64,000 nt of DNA from Bacteroidales bacterium (lineage in GTDB: Bacteria; Bacteroidota; Bacteroidia; Bacteroidales; F082). Below are positions 7,940 to 17,690 of this stretch, one piece after another (the first letter of the stretch is position 1; every line of letters begins with the position of its first letter). The translations under genes and the position numbers were made by a program. The notes under the pieces were generated by a model. The model ran no database searches. It was not told the DNA's origin and worked only from the letters and a program-made list of their open reading frames with translations. The stretch covers positions 62,001-126,000 of the forward strand of contig JAKSMX010000004.1 in the NCBI GenBank assembly GCA_024400305.1, read 5' to 3'.

Positions 7940-10021
7940 ATGGAAAATTACACAAAAGAAAACCAATCCAAACAGGCATTTGAGGCTTTGAACAAGTTTG
8001 CGAGAAACCTCAATGAACTTGCAGAAAAAGGGAAACTCGACCCAGTGATTGGTCGAGATGAAGAGATTCGTCGTGTGCTTCAGATTCTGTCGCGCCGCAC
8101 CAAAAACAACCCAATATTAATAGGTGAGCCTGGCGTTGGAAAGACAGCAATCGCCGAAGGACTCGCAGAACGTATCGTGAACGGCGACGTACCGGAAAAT
8201 CTGAGGTCAAGAAAAGTGTATTCGCTTGATATGGGTGCACTTATAGCTGGTGCTATGTATAAGGGCGAGTTCGAAGAACGATTGAAATCTGTCATCAGGG
8301 AAGTTATAGAAAGCGATGGCGAGGTGATACTTTTCATTGATGAGATTCACACGCTTGTCGGTGCCGGCGGCGGAGAAGGTGCTATGGATGCGGCAAACAT
8401 CCTTAAACCTGCGCTTGCACGCGGCGAACTGCGTGCCATCGGAGCTACGACACTCAACGAATATCAGAAATATTTCGAGAAAGACAAGGCTCTCGAACGT
8501 CGTTTCCAAATTGTTATGATAGATGAACCCGACAAGCAATCGGCGATCTCAATTCTTCGCGGCTTGAAAGAGAAATACGAGACTCATCATCAGGTGCGCA
8601 TCCTCGACGAGGCTATTATTGCCGCCGTTGACCTCTCAATCCGTTATATTTCCGACAGATTCCTTCCCGACAAGGCCATCGATTTGATTGACGAGGCGGC
8701 TTCACGTTTGAGGCTTCAAATCAATTCCGTCCCTGAGGAGCTTGAAGACGTTCAGCGTAAAATCCGCCAGCTTGAAATTGAACGCGAGGCTATCAAACGC
8801 GAGAGAGATGAGAAGAAAGTCGCCGAATTGACTGACGAAATCAACGGGTTAAATGTGGAACGCGAAAATCTGCGGATGCGGTGGGAGACAGAGCGCGGCT
8901 TTGTCGAAAAGATACAGCGCGAAAAGAAAAACATCGAACTGCTCAAACATCAGGCCGACGTCGCCGAACGCGAAGGTAACTACGGCAAGGTGGCTGAACT
9001 TCGTTACGGGAAAATTCGCGAGTCGGAGGATGCCATCAGAAAAGCAAAGGAGCAACTTGAAGTCGTGCAGGGCGACAAGCCGCTTGTCGATGAGGAGGTT
9101 TCTTCCGATGACATAGCCGAAATCGTTTCTCGCTGGACAGGAATTCCAGTGCATAAAATGTTGCAGAGCGAACGCGAAAAACTGTTGAATCTTGAGTCGG
9201 AACTGCATAAACGTGTGGTGGGGCAGGAGGAGGCAATCACCGCTGTCTCTGACGCAATCCGCAGAAGCAGGGCGGGACTGCAAGATGCTAAACGTCCTGT
9301 CGGCTCGTTCATCTTCCTCGGCACCACCGGCGTCGGAAAAACCGAACTAGCCAAGGCTCTTGCGGAGTTTTTGTTTGATAATGAAAATAATATGGTTCGT
9401 ATCGACATGTCTGAATATCAAGAACGTCACACGGTCTCACGGCTTATCGGTGCGCCTCCAGGATATGTGGGCTACGAAGAAAGCGGCCAACTCACCGAAG
9501 CGGTACGGCGCAAACCTTATTCTGTGGTTCTCCTTGACGAAATTGAAAAGGCGCATCCAGATGTTTTCAACATTTTGTTGCAGGTACTCGACGACGGACG
9601 ACTCACCGACAACAAAGGCCGTCTCGTTGACTTCAAAAACACTATTATCATAATGACATCCAACGTGCCTGAAAACGACCTCAAGGCTCATTTCAGACCT
9701 GAATTTCTGAACCGAATCGATGATATTATCGTATTTAAGCAACTTACTGAAAACCAGATTATTGAAGTCGTTTCGATGCAGTTTGAACATGTAAGGGAAA
9801 TGTTGAAAGCCAACGGAATCGACATCAACATGACACCAAGGGCGATGGAACACGTTGCGCACATCAGCTACGACCCGCAATACGGTGCCCGCCCGGTGAA
9901 ACGGATGATGCAGCGAGAACTTCTCAACGAACTGTCGAAGATGGTTCTCGCCGATAAAGTCAACAAGGACAATCCGATAATTGTTGATTATGATGGTAAT
10001 GAATTGATTTTTAAGAACTAA
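7940..10021 (+). CDS. clpB: ClpB-type disaggregase lacking the N-terminal domain
   Basis: A 693-residue Hsp100 ATPase, against about 860 in typical ClpB. It begins directly with the linker and first AAA+ module (Walker A GEPGVGKT at 62-69, Walker B around 130-135). It keeps a complete coiled-coil M domain (about 255-375) and the second module (Walker A GTTGVGKT at 461-468, pore loop GYVGYE near 508, FRPEFLNR arginine region near 585). The M domain identifies ClpB rather than ClpA or ClpC; no ClpP-binding loop is evident. An in-frame TAA lies four codons upstream of the ATG, so the Clp_N domain is truly absent. The segment between TSN (573-575) and FRPEF is 9 residues instead of about 29 in E. 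coli ClpB. ClpB works with DnaK to dissolve protein aggregates; whether a full-length copy exists elsewhere is unknown. Confidence 0.92.
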   Translation: MENYTKENQSKQAFEALNKFARNLNELAEKGKLDPVIGRDEEIRRVLQILSRRTKNNPILIGEPGVGKTAIAEGLAERIVNGDVPENLRSRKVYSLDMGALIAGAMYKGEFEERLKSVIREVIESDGEVILFIDEIHTLVGAGGGEGAMDAANILKPALARGELRAIGATTLNEYQKYFEKDKALERRFQIVMIDEPDKQSAISILRGLKEKYETHHQVRILDEAIIAAVDLSIRYISDRFLPDKAIDLIDEAASRLRLQINSVPEELEDVQRKIRQLEIEREAIKRERDEKKVAELTDEINGLNVERENLRMRWETERGFVEKIQREKKNIELLKHQADVAEREGNYGKVAELRYGKIRESEDAIRKAKEQLEVVQGDKPLVDEEVSSDDIAEIVSRWTGIPVHKMLQSEREKLLNLESELHKRVVGQEEAITAVSDAIRRSRAGLQDAKRPVGSFIFLGTTGVGKTELAKALAEFLFDNENNMVRIDMSEYQERHTVSRLIGAPPGYVGYEESGQLTEAVRRKPYSVVLLDEIEKAHPDVFNILLQVLDDGRLTDNKGRLVDFKNTIIIMTSNVPENDLKAHFRPEFLNRIDDIIVFKQLTENQIIEVVSMQFEHVREMLKANGIDINMTPRAMEHVAHISYDPQYGARPVKRMMQRELLNELSKMVLADKVNKDNPIIVDYDGNELIFKN

Positions 10022-10027
10022 ATAAAA

Positions 10028-10055
10028 AGGACTGACAGAATATTCCGTCAGTCCT
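10028..10055. terminator. bidirectional terminator between clpB and gapA
   Basis: AGGACTGAC (10028-10036) pairs with GTCAGTCCT (10047-10055) around a GAATATTC core. On the minus strand the stem is followed by TTTTTATTT, a good U-tract for gapA; on the plus strand the tract CTTTCCTT is weaker. Confidence 0.8.
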
Positions 10056-10080
10056 CTTTCCTTGTAATTGATTAAAAATC

Positions 10081-11118
<1,038 letters not shown>

Positions 11119-11137
11119 TTAAGTTTCAAAATCCGTG

Positions 11138-11145
11138 CAAAAATA
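11138..11145 (-). promoter_or_regulatory. -7 element of gapA
   Basis: Minus-strand TATTTTTG, matching TAnnTTTG, 35 bases before the gapA ATG. No TTG at the expected -33 distance. The remaining spacer to speA (11146-11330) shows nothing else I can support. Confidence 0.55.
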
Positions 11146-11330
11146 GTTTATTTTCTTTTTTCTAATACATTTATTTTAAAAAAAAGTTCAATTCATCCGA
11201 AATAGTTGTGGGTTACATAAAATAGAATAAATTAGCACATTATTTCCATTGTCACTTTAAACATTTGATTATGATTTAAGGAATAAAATGACACGACAGT
11301 TGCGATGACGATTTTTTAAAATCAATCAAA

Positions 11331-13232
11331 TTATTCCAAATACGTATATCCGTAAAGGCCTGAACGATAATTCGAAAGGAATTCTTTGCCTTCTTCGACA
11401 GTGATTTTTCCGGCTTTCACGCAACTTGTGACCCATGATTCAACAGTTCTGACAAGTTTCTTCGGACTATACTGTACATATTCCAAAACTTCCGCAACGG
11501 TCTCTCCATCAATAAGTTGGTCGATATAATAACCTTTCTCATCAACGGTGACGTGAACTGCGTTGGTGTCTCCGAAGAGATTATGCATGTCACCGAGGAT
11601 TTCCTGATATGCGCCGACGAGGAACACACCTATATAATAAGGTTCTTTCTTGTCGATGGAATGAACCGGAAGGTTGTGCGACAGGTTATGTCCGGTCACG
11701 TAAGTGACAACTTTTCCGTCAGAATCGCATGTGATGTCCTGCAAAGTCGCCTGACGGTCGGGATATTCATTAAGACGATGAATCGGAATGATAGGGAAGA
11801 CCTGATCTATGGCCCAAGTATCGGGCAACGACTGGAATAATGAGAAGTTGCAGAAATATTTGTCAGCCAATAATTTAGGCAAAGAGTTAAAGTCATCAGG
11901 GACACGTTTCAGGTCGTTGCACATCTGATTGACTTCTTGTGCGATTGACCAGAAAATACGTTCTATTTTAGCTCTTGTCTCAAGGTCGAGAAGTCCCATG
12001 CTGAAACGGTCGAGGGCTTCCTCACGGATTTCCTGTGCGTCGTGCCAAGTCTCAAGCATTGACGACTGCTTGCTCGACAGTTTGTCCCAAGTCTCGTAAA
12101 TGTCGTGAACGAGTTCGTGGTCGTTCTCGTCAACGGTTTCGTTTTCATCGTCCCACGTCGGAAGTGACGCTGTTTCAAGCACTTCGAAAATCAAGACGGA
12201 GTGGTGTGCCGTCAATGCGCGTCCTGATTCGGTGATGATGTTGGGATGTTGGAATCCGTTTTTGTCGCATGCGTCAACGATTGAGAAAATTGCGTCGTTG
12301 ACATATTCCTGAATGCTGTAGTTGACGCTGCTGGCGTTGTTTGCCGAGTGCGTGCCGTCGTAATCGACGCCGAGACCGCCGCCAATGTCAACAAACTCAA
12401 TGTTAAAGCCCATCTTGTGAAGCTGCACATAAAACTGAGCGGCTTCCTTCAAGGCGATTTTTATGCTTCTGATCTTCGTGACCTGACTGCCGATGTGATA
12501 ATGCACCAGTTTCAGGCAGTCGCGAAGATTGTTTTTGTCAAGAAATTCAAGAGCTTCAAGTAATTCTGATGAAGAAAGTCCGAACTTGCTGGCGTCGCCG
12601 CCTGAATCCTCCCACTTGCCCGCGCCGGAACTCGCCAATTTGATGCGTATTCCGATGGTCGGTGTGACTTTCAACTGTTTCGAGAGCTTGGCGATGAGAC
12701 GAAGCTCATTCATCTTCTCAACAACTATTATAATAGTACGTCCCATCTTTTGGGCGAGAAGAGCGAGTTCGATATAGCTCTCATCTTTATATCCATTACA
12801 AATGATAAGTGATTCAGAATCAGTGTTTGATGCAATTATTGCATGAAGTTCCGGTTTTGATCCGGCTTCAAGGCCGATGTTGAATTTCTTGCCGTGACTT
12901 ACTATTTCCTCCACAACAGGCCTCATCTGGTTCACTTTGATAGGGAACACGATAAAGTTCTTGCCCTTATACTCGTATTCTTTCGCAGCTTCCTTAAAAC
13001 ATGAATCGATCTTCTCAATGCGCGTGTCGATGATGTCGGGAAAACGAATCAGCATCGGAGCCGAGACGTCGCGCAAGGCGAGTTCGTCAACAAGTTCGCG
13101 GAGGTCAACGGAGGCGCAGCCTTCGCGCGGTGTCACAACTACATTGCCTTTCTCATTGATAGAGAAATAATTAACGCCCCAGTTGTTGATGTTATAAAGC
13201 TCGGCGGAATCTTCAATGCGCCATTTTCTCAT
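11331..13232 (-). CDS. speA: biosynthetic arginine decarboxylase
   Basis: A 633-residue PLP enzyme of the SpeA type (fold III decarboxylase), converting arginine to agmatine for polyamine synthesis. The start at 13232 (MRKWRIEDSAELYNI) is the usual family start; an ATG four codons upstream (13244) is possible. The PLP lysine is in FVFPIKVNQ near the N-terminus, KFGLSSSELL and HYHIGSQ follow, and the GGGLGVDYDG phosphate-binding loop is present. The C-terminal region with WAIDQVFPIIPIHRLNEYP and the long helical insert (DENETVDENDHELVHD) distinguishes SpeA from diaminopimelate decarboxylase. It stands alone between gapA and the sugar kinase gene. Confidence 0.94.
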   Translation of the reverse strand: MRKWRIEDSAELYNINNWGVNYFSINEKGNVVVTPREGCASVDLRELVDELALRDVSAPMLIRFPDIIDTRIEKIDSCFKEAAKEYEYKGKNFIVFPIKVNQMRPVVEEIVSHGKKFNIGLEAGSKPELHAIIASNTDSESLIICNGYKDESYIELALLAQKMGRTIIIVVEKMNELRLIAKLSKQLKVTPTIGIRIKLASSGAGKWEDSGGDASKFGLSSSELLEALEFLDKNNLRDCLKLVHYHIGSQVTKIRSIKIALKEAAQFYVQLHKMGFNIEFVDIGGGLGVDYDGTHSANNASSVNYSIQEYVNDAIFSIVDACDKNGFQHPNIITESGRALTAHHSVLIFEVLETASLPTWDDENETVDENDHELVHDIYETWDKLSSKQSSMLETWHDAQEIREEALDRFSMGLLDLETRAKIERIFWSIAQEVNQMCNDLKRVPDDFNSLPKLLADKYFCNFSLFQSLPDTWAIDQVFPIIPIHRLNEYPDRQATLQDITCDSDGKVVTYVTGHNLSHNLPVHSIDKKEPYYIGVFLVGAYQEILGDMHNLFGDTNAVHVTVDEKGYYIDQLIDGETVAEVLEYVQYSPKKLVRTVESWVTSCVKAGKITVEEGKEFLSNYRSGLYGYTYLE

Positions 13233-13303
13233 GCTTCTACCCATTTCAGTTTGTAATGTTTAAAAGTTTTTTTAGTCTATAAAGTTAAAATATTCAAAAC
13301 GTG

Positions 13304-13311
13304 CAAAAATA
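13304..13311 (-). promoter_or_regulatory. -7 element of speA
   Basis: Minus-strand TATTTTTG, about 70 bases upstream of the speA start. It lies back to back with the -7 element of the kinase gene at 13423 in a 200-base AT-rich divergent spacer. Confidence 0.5.
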
Positions 13312-13422
13312 TAAATTTTAACAATGTAATGAAAAAAAATCTACAAAAAATCTACATTTTTGATAATGTGACTATTTGAACATCTAAATTTCACAAAACT
13401 GTCACCCAATCAACCTTTTTAT

Positions 13423-13430
13423 TAATTTTG
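13423..13430 (+). promoter_or_regulatory. -7 element of the BadF-like kinase gene
   Basis: TAATTTTG followed by C, 14 bases before the ATG at 13445. No clear -33 TTG at the expected distance. Confidence 0.55.
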
Positions 13431-13444
13431 CAAAAAATTAAATT

Positions 13445-14281
13445 ATGATTTCAATTGTTGATTGTGGCTCCACCAAAGCGGAATGGGTGTTTCTTGAAGG
13501 TGATAAAATCGTTGAAAGATACGTTACCAACGGTTTCAATCCGAATTTTTGTGACATTAATTTACTATCAAGTATCGCTTTAGAAATTATATCACAAAAT
13601 GTTAATAATAAAGATGCTGTAAAAATATTTTTTTATGGCTCAGGATGTGGTAGCACTGATAATGTCGCTAAAGTTAAGGTGATTTTAAAAGAAATATTTT
13701 ACAATGCAGATGTGGAGGTTTATTCTGACATTTTGGCTTCGTGCCATGCTTTGCTGGGCAGCGAATCCGGCATTGCAAGCATTCTCGGAACGGGTTCAAA
13801 TGCCTGTTTTTATGACGGTGAGAAAATCGCAGAAAACGCAACATCGTTGGGATTTATACTTGGAGATGAGGGAAGTGGCTGCCATATCGGAAAAAAAATC
13901 GCACACGATTACTTTTATGGGACAATGCCGGATGAATTGCGACAGAAATTTGAAGCGGAATACAGGCTGACAAGAAATACTTTGATTGAAAAAGTTTACA
14001 AATCGCCGCAACCATCAAGGTTCTTGGCTTCGTTTGCGAAGTTTGCAGGTGAAAATACTGCAAATCAATATATTATAGATGTTGTTTCAAGTTGCTTTAA
14101 TGATTTCATCAAATATTGCATCAACCCGCTTGGGAAATGTGAAAACATCGGCTTTGTCGGTTCGGTTGCTTATCACTTTCAGGATATTTTAAAAAAATGT
14201 CTTGAAAATCAAAATCTTAACGTAAAAAAAATAGTCAAAAGCCCAACGGACGGACTTGTTGACTATTATGCGAAGAGGTAA
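13445..14281 (+). CDS. BadF/BadG/BcrA/BcrD-family ATPase, N-acetylglucosamine-kinase-like
   Basis: A 278-residue ASKHA-fold kinase. Phosphate-1 motif VDCGSTKAEW at residues 5-14, phosphate-2 motif SILGTGSNACFYDG near 112-125, and GFILGDEGSGCHIGK near 137-151, the signature shared with eukaryotic-type N-acetylglucosamine kinase and BadF ATPases. In Bacteroidetes such short proteins are usually annotated as N-acetylglucosamine kinase-like; a role in phosphorylating an amino sugar for recycling is plausible and would fit the glycosidases in the window, but the substrate is not shown by sequence. It ends 6 bases from the convergent ABC transporter gene. Confidence 0.8.
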   Translation: MISIVDCGSTKAEWVFLEGDKIVERYVTNGFNPNFCDINLLSSIALEIISQNVNNKDAVKIFFYGSGCGSTDNVAKVKVILKEIFYNADVEVYSDILASCHALLGSESGIASILGTGSNACFYDGEKIAENATSLGFILGDEGSGCHIGKKIAHDYFYGTMPDELRQKFEAEYRLTRNTLIEKVYKSPQPSRFLASFAKFAGENTANQYIIDVVSSCFNDFIKYCINPLGKCENIGFVGSVAYHFQDILKKCLENQNLNVKKIVKSPTDGLVDYYAKR

Positions 14282-14287
14282 CGTTTC

Positions 14288-15037
14288 TCATTTTTTCAGC
14301 CAATCATTTTCGACATCATTTATTGAAAAGTAATTTTTTATAGTATCATCTTCAAGCAGGTCGTGACATTTTCCAGCGACAAAATGTTTGTTTTTCGCCA
14401 TAACCCAAAGATTATCAGTATATCTTAATAACAATTCCAAATCGTGTGAGCTGAAAATTATTGTTTTCTTTTTCTCAACAGCCAAGGTTTTCAAAATTGA
14501 AAAAAGTTCGATTTTGCTTGGATAATCCAAGAAGGCCGAAGGCTCGTCAAGGAAGATGATTGGTGTGTTCTGGGCTAACGCTTTAGCAATCATCACTTTT
14601 TGACGTTCACCATCTGACAGTGTATTGAACAATCTGTTTTTCAATTCTTTAATACCAATTATGTCAAGTGATTCTTCAATTATTCTTTCATCGTTTCCGG
14701 AGAGTTTTCCAAACATCCCGACGTATGGATAACGTCCCGCTGCGACCACATCAAACACTTTCAGGAACATATCATCGGGGCGTGTTGTCAGCACGACGCT
14801 CAACATCTTCGCACGTTCCATGTGTGAAATTTCAGATAAATCCATACCGTTAAAATAGATTTTTCCAGAAATTGGTTTAATGTTTCCGAACAATGTCTTG
14901 AATAACGTTGATTTTCCGGCTCCGTTAGGACCGATGAGTGCGACCATGTCGCCTTCATTTAAAGAAACATTGATGTCGGATGATATGGTATTATCTCCGT
15001 AACCAATTGTTAATGAAATTAGTTTAAGAATTTCCAT
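14288..15037 (-). CDS. ABC transporter ATP-binding protein, FecE/BtuD type
   Basis: A 249-residue ATPase with Walker A GPNGAGKST, signature LSDGERQK (the DGER variant of LSGGQ seen in this subfamily), Walker B IIFLDEP and the switch His in FSSHDLELLLR. It is the third gene of a three-gene minus-strand unit with the permease and binding lipoprotein upstream, and it energises import of an iron-siderophore, haem or corrinoid. The ligand is not identifiable; no cobalamin riboswitch is visible upstream of the operon. Confidence 0.9.
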   Translation of the reverse strand: MEILKLISLTIGYGDNTISSDINVSLNEGDMVALIGPNGAGKSTLFKTLFGNIKPISGKIYFNGMDLSEISHMERAKMLSVVLTTRPDDMFLKVFDVVAAGRYPYVGMFGKLSGNDERIIEESLDIIGIKELKNRLFNTLSDGERQKVMIAKALAQNTPIIFLDEPSAFLDYPSKIELFSILKTLAVEKKKTIIFSSHDLELLLRYTDNLWVMAKNKHFVAGKCHDLLEDDTIKNYFSINDVENDWLKK

Positions 15038-15053
15038 AAGCTAAAACTCCTGA

Positions 15054-16085
15054 TTACCTGACAACCTTATTACCTTTTAGAATTACTGCGATGACAACCG
15101 GCGCTCCGATGAAGGCGGTCACGGCGTTTATCGGCAGATTCCCGTCAAAACCTGGCATTCTGGCAATCACATTGCAGAAAAGCGTGAGATTCATTCCGAT
15201 TAGCATCGTCATTGGAATGAGAAGACGGTGGTCGCTGCTTTTGAAAAGGAAACGCGTGATGTGCGGAACAGCAAGTCCGACAAACGCAATCGGGCCGCAA
15301 TATGCAGTTACAATTGCAGTCAGATAACCAGATATCAATATGATAATCAAACTGTTTCGCTTAATATTCAAGCCAAGGTTCTCCGCATACATTTCGCCTA
15401 ACAGCAGAACATTCAGGTTTTTTGAAAGGAAAACAGATGCAATCAGTCCAATCAAAACACTTACTGACAAGATTCCGAGTTTTGATGTCCCGACAGCGGA
15501 GAAACTTCCCATTCCCCAGATCACAAAAGCGTGAATATCTTCTTTTTGGCTGAAAAATTTCAAAATATCCGTTATCGAACTTGCGACGTAGGCAATCATC
15601 AACCCGATGATTATCAATGTCGCCATGTTTTTTGTCCTTGAATTAAAAGCTAAGATCAAAAAAAGCACCGCCACGGCTCCGGTGAAAGCTGCGAGGCTGA
15701 CACCAATCGTTGACCACCAGCCGAAAGAGGATACCGCCGTTCCGGATATTGCGCCAGTAAGTAAAATCACGATTCCAACACCGAGACTGGCTCCGCTGCT
15801 TATTCCAAGCATTGAAGGGTCGGCGAGCGGATTTCTGAAAAGCGTCTGCATCAAAAGACCCGAAACAGCAAGACCGGCACCGGCTAACATTGCGGTAACA
15901 GCTTGTGGCATCCGATAATTTAATATTATGGTAATCAATTTACTATCATCACTCTCTTTTAGTAATACATCAAGTATGTCATTGAATGGAATCGTCACCG
16001 AACCGACAAATAGGTTCATCAGAAACAGCACGATTCCGAGAAGAACTATTCCGAATATAGTCGATATTCTAACTTTTTTAGTCAT
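15054..16085 (-). CDS. FecCD-type ABC transporter permease
   Basis: A 343-residue polytopic inner membrane protein with about ten hydrophobic helices. Family signatures: RMPQAVTAMLAGAGLAVSGLLMQTLFRNPLADPSMLGISSGASLG in the first third (characteristic of FecCD/BtuC permeases) and AYCGPIAFVGLAVPHITRFL near residue 260, the coupling helix that meets the ATPase. Its start overlaps the end of the binding-protein gene by 8 bases and the ATPase gene follows 16 bases after its stop, so the three form one importer. Confidence 0.93.
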   Translation of the reverse strand: MTKKVRISTIFGIVLLGIVLFLMNLFVGSVTIPFNDILDVLLKESDDSKLITIILNYRMPQAVTAMLAGAGLAVSGLLMQTLFRNPLADPSMLGISSGASLGVGIVILLTGAISGTAVSSFGWWSTIGVSLAAFTGAVAVLFLILAFNSRTKNMATLIIIGLMIAYVASSITDILKFFSQKEDIHAFVIWGMGSFSAVGTSKLGILSVSVLIGLIASVFLSKNLNVLLLGEMYAENLGLNIKRNSLIIILISGYLTAIVTAYCGPIAFVGLAVPHITRFLFKSSDHRLLIPMTMLIGMNLTLFCNVIARMPGFDGNLPINAVTAFIGAPVVIAVILKGNKVVR

Positions 16086-17226
16086 TCAGCAAGTAATAAA
16101 ATTGTGGTTCGTAATCGTCATCAAGCAAATCGGGATGAAATATCTTCACGAAATCTTTAAGCAAGACATCAGGCTGATATTGTGACTTTTCAAAATAAGA
16201 AGTTTTCATGACATCGCACACTATCACATGTTTTTCCCTGAATGCTTTGAAATATGTATATAATTCATTTTCAATTGATAGTCGTTTGTATGAATACGGA
16301 AAATCCGTTGAATTCATGACTCTCCAATAGTCTGCGTCACCGGCTTGTGAAAGCACCGTTTCGGCATCGACCGGCTGGCTGGCGGTGGAGTTATTTTCAC
16401 TCCAGACATAATCTGCGCCGGCATCTTTGAAGATTTGTGCGATATAACTTTTCCCGCCTGGAACATACCATTGCCCTTCGTATGGTAAATCTGAGAAAAC
16501 CGACGGTCTGTATTTCACGGAATCACAAAGCGATTTAATTGATTCATAATTTGTTACGATGCTGTCAAACCATCTGTCCGTATCTTTTTCGCGACACGTC
16601 AGAAAACCTATGACTTTAAGCCATTCGGTGCGTCCAAGCGGGTGATTTTCAAGATAATCGGCAAACGGGAACATCACCGCACCCGTCAATTCTCCAATTT
16701 CAGTTCTCGGAGTTGTGGAATACGGCGTGTATAGAATCACATCCGGTTTAATGTCAATCACTTTTTCGATGTTGATATGGTTTTCATAACCCACATCGGA
16801 AATTTTCCCCTCGGAAATAAGCGTTTTAATTTCTTGATTTTGGGTGTAATTGCTTTCCAGGATTCCTTTTACTCTTTGAATTTCATTTAGTTGCAAAAAA
16901 ACGGACCATTGCGTTGAAGAGTAGGTCACGACAGAATTTACGGGTGTTCTGATGACTTGACGTTTTTCCAATTCTTCAGGAAGCCGGAGCGAATCAGGGT
17001 AAAGGTAAAACTCACCGAGGTTGCCGTTGCCCCATGGATTTGTCACATTTACATAATATCCTGATTTATAATTAAATACTTCAATAAACGATGCATAATG
17101 CAAAAGATTTTCTGAATTTTCAGTTTCCAGACGTTTATCAGAATTAACATCATCATTGCAGGAAGTGATCGTGCAAATTACTGAAAACCAAATGAATATC
17201 CTTGAAATGAAACTTAAAATTTTCAT
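16078..17226 (-). CDS. ABC transporter substrate-binding lipoprotein (BtuF/FepB-like)
   Basis: A 382-residue lipoprotein; the signal peptide ends in the lipobox TITSC (Cys23). The mature protein has the two-lobed helical-backbone binding fold: first lobe with VVTYSSTQWSVFLQLNEI and VGYENHINIEKVIDIKPDVILYTPY, second lobe with GQWYVPGGKSYIAQIFKDAGADYVWS. It captures the ligand for the FecCD-type permease encoded directly downstream. Bacteroidetes use this class for siderophores, haem or vitamin B12. No outer membrane receptor gene is adjacent, so the ligand stays open. Confidence 0.9.
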   Translation of the reverse strand: MKILSFISRIFIWFSVICTITSCNDDVNSDKRLETENSENLLHYASFIEVFNYKSGYYVNVTNPWGNGNLGEFYLYPDSLRLPEELEKRQVIRTPVNSVVTYSSTQWSVFLQLNEIQRVKGILESNYTQNQEIKTLISEGKISDVGYENHINIEKVIDIKPDVILYTPYSTTPRTEIGELTGAVMFPFADYLENHPLGRTEWLKVIGFLTCREKDTDRWFDSIVTNYESIKSLCDSVKYRPSVFSDLPYEGQWYVPGGKSYIAQIFKDAGADYVWSENNSTASQPVDAETVLSQAGDADYWRVMNSTDFPYSYKRLSIENELYTYFKAFREKHVIVCDVMKTSYFEKSQYQPDVLLKDFVKIFHPDLLDDDYEPQFYYLLND

Positions 17227-17251
17227 TATTTGATTCTGTTATTTTTTGCGG

Positions 17252-17285
17252 CAAAAATAACAAAAAAATAAGTTCTGAAGTCAAA
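17252..17285 (-). promoter_or_regulatory. promoter of the FecCD-type importer operon
   Basis: On the minus strand TTTG (17285-17282) precedes TATTTTTG (17259-17252) with a 22-base spacer, 26 bases before the ATG at 17226. It partly faces the divergent promoter at 17295, so the two units may interfere. Confidence 0.55.
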
Positions 17286-17294
17286 AATTATGCT

Positions 17295-17302
17295 TACTTT
17301 TG
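17295..17302 (+). promoter_or_regulatory. -7 element of the mutL-uvrB operon
   Basis: TACTTTTG followed by C. It excludes a TTG start at 17300 for the next gene and supports ATG 17321, about 13 bases after the expected transcription start. Confidence 0.6.
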
Positions 17303-17320
17303 CAGATTAAATTTTATGTC

Positions 17321-17653
17321 ATGGGATTTTTTATGTTTCACAGGCCTGAACCGCGCAGGTTCAACTACATACCTCGGTACTACAACCCTGAAAAAGAAGC
17401 ACTTGAACGTCGGAAAGCGGAGTTGGGTCTTGACTCAAATCTGTCGGAAGAAGACAAGTTAAGGCTAAAAATGAGGAAAAGTTGGGGCCGCACCGAGTCA
17501 TTTGACGAAGAAGGCGACAGGCGCAGAGCCAGATACAAGACCATGCGATTCGTGATAATATTTGGAATTGCTGCTGTTTTGGTGTATTTCATCTTGTTCA
17601 CCCCGGTTGTTGAGGATTTCATCAAGATGTTTTTGATGTTGGGCAAGAAATAA
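17321..17653 (+). CDS. small single-pass membrane protein upstream of mutL
   Basis: About 110 residues: a basic, proline/tyrosine-rich N-terminus (FHRPEPRRFNYIPRYYNPEKE), a charged helical middle (RRKAELGLDSNLSEEDKLRLK) and one C-terminal transmembrane segment (FVIIFGIAAVLVYFILF, about residues 83-99). A Met at 17333 is an alternative start. I recognise it as a conserved small Bacteroidetes protein of unknown function, often found before mutL. The 37-base gap to mutL suggests co-transcription. Confidence 0.75.
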   Translation: MGFFMFHRPEPRRFNYIPRYYNPEKEALERRKAELGLDSNLSEEDKLRLKMRKSWGRTESFDEEGDRRRARYKTMRFVIIFGIAAVLVYFILFTPVVEDFIKMFLMLGKK

Positions 17654-17690
17654 CTGTGAATCAAAAGATTATGACTTTTAAAGAAGGTTT

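Noticed and set aside
17227-17320. Cobalamin riboswitch before the FecCD-type importer
   Set aside because: The leader is too short (about 20 bases after the -7 element) and lacks a B12-box-like sequence.
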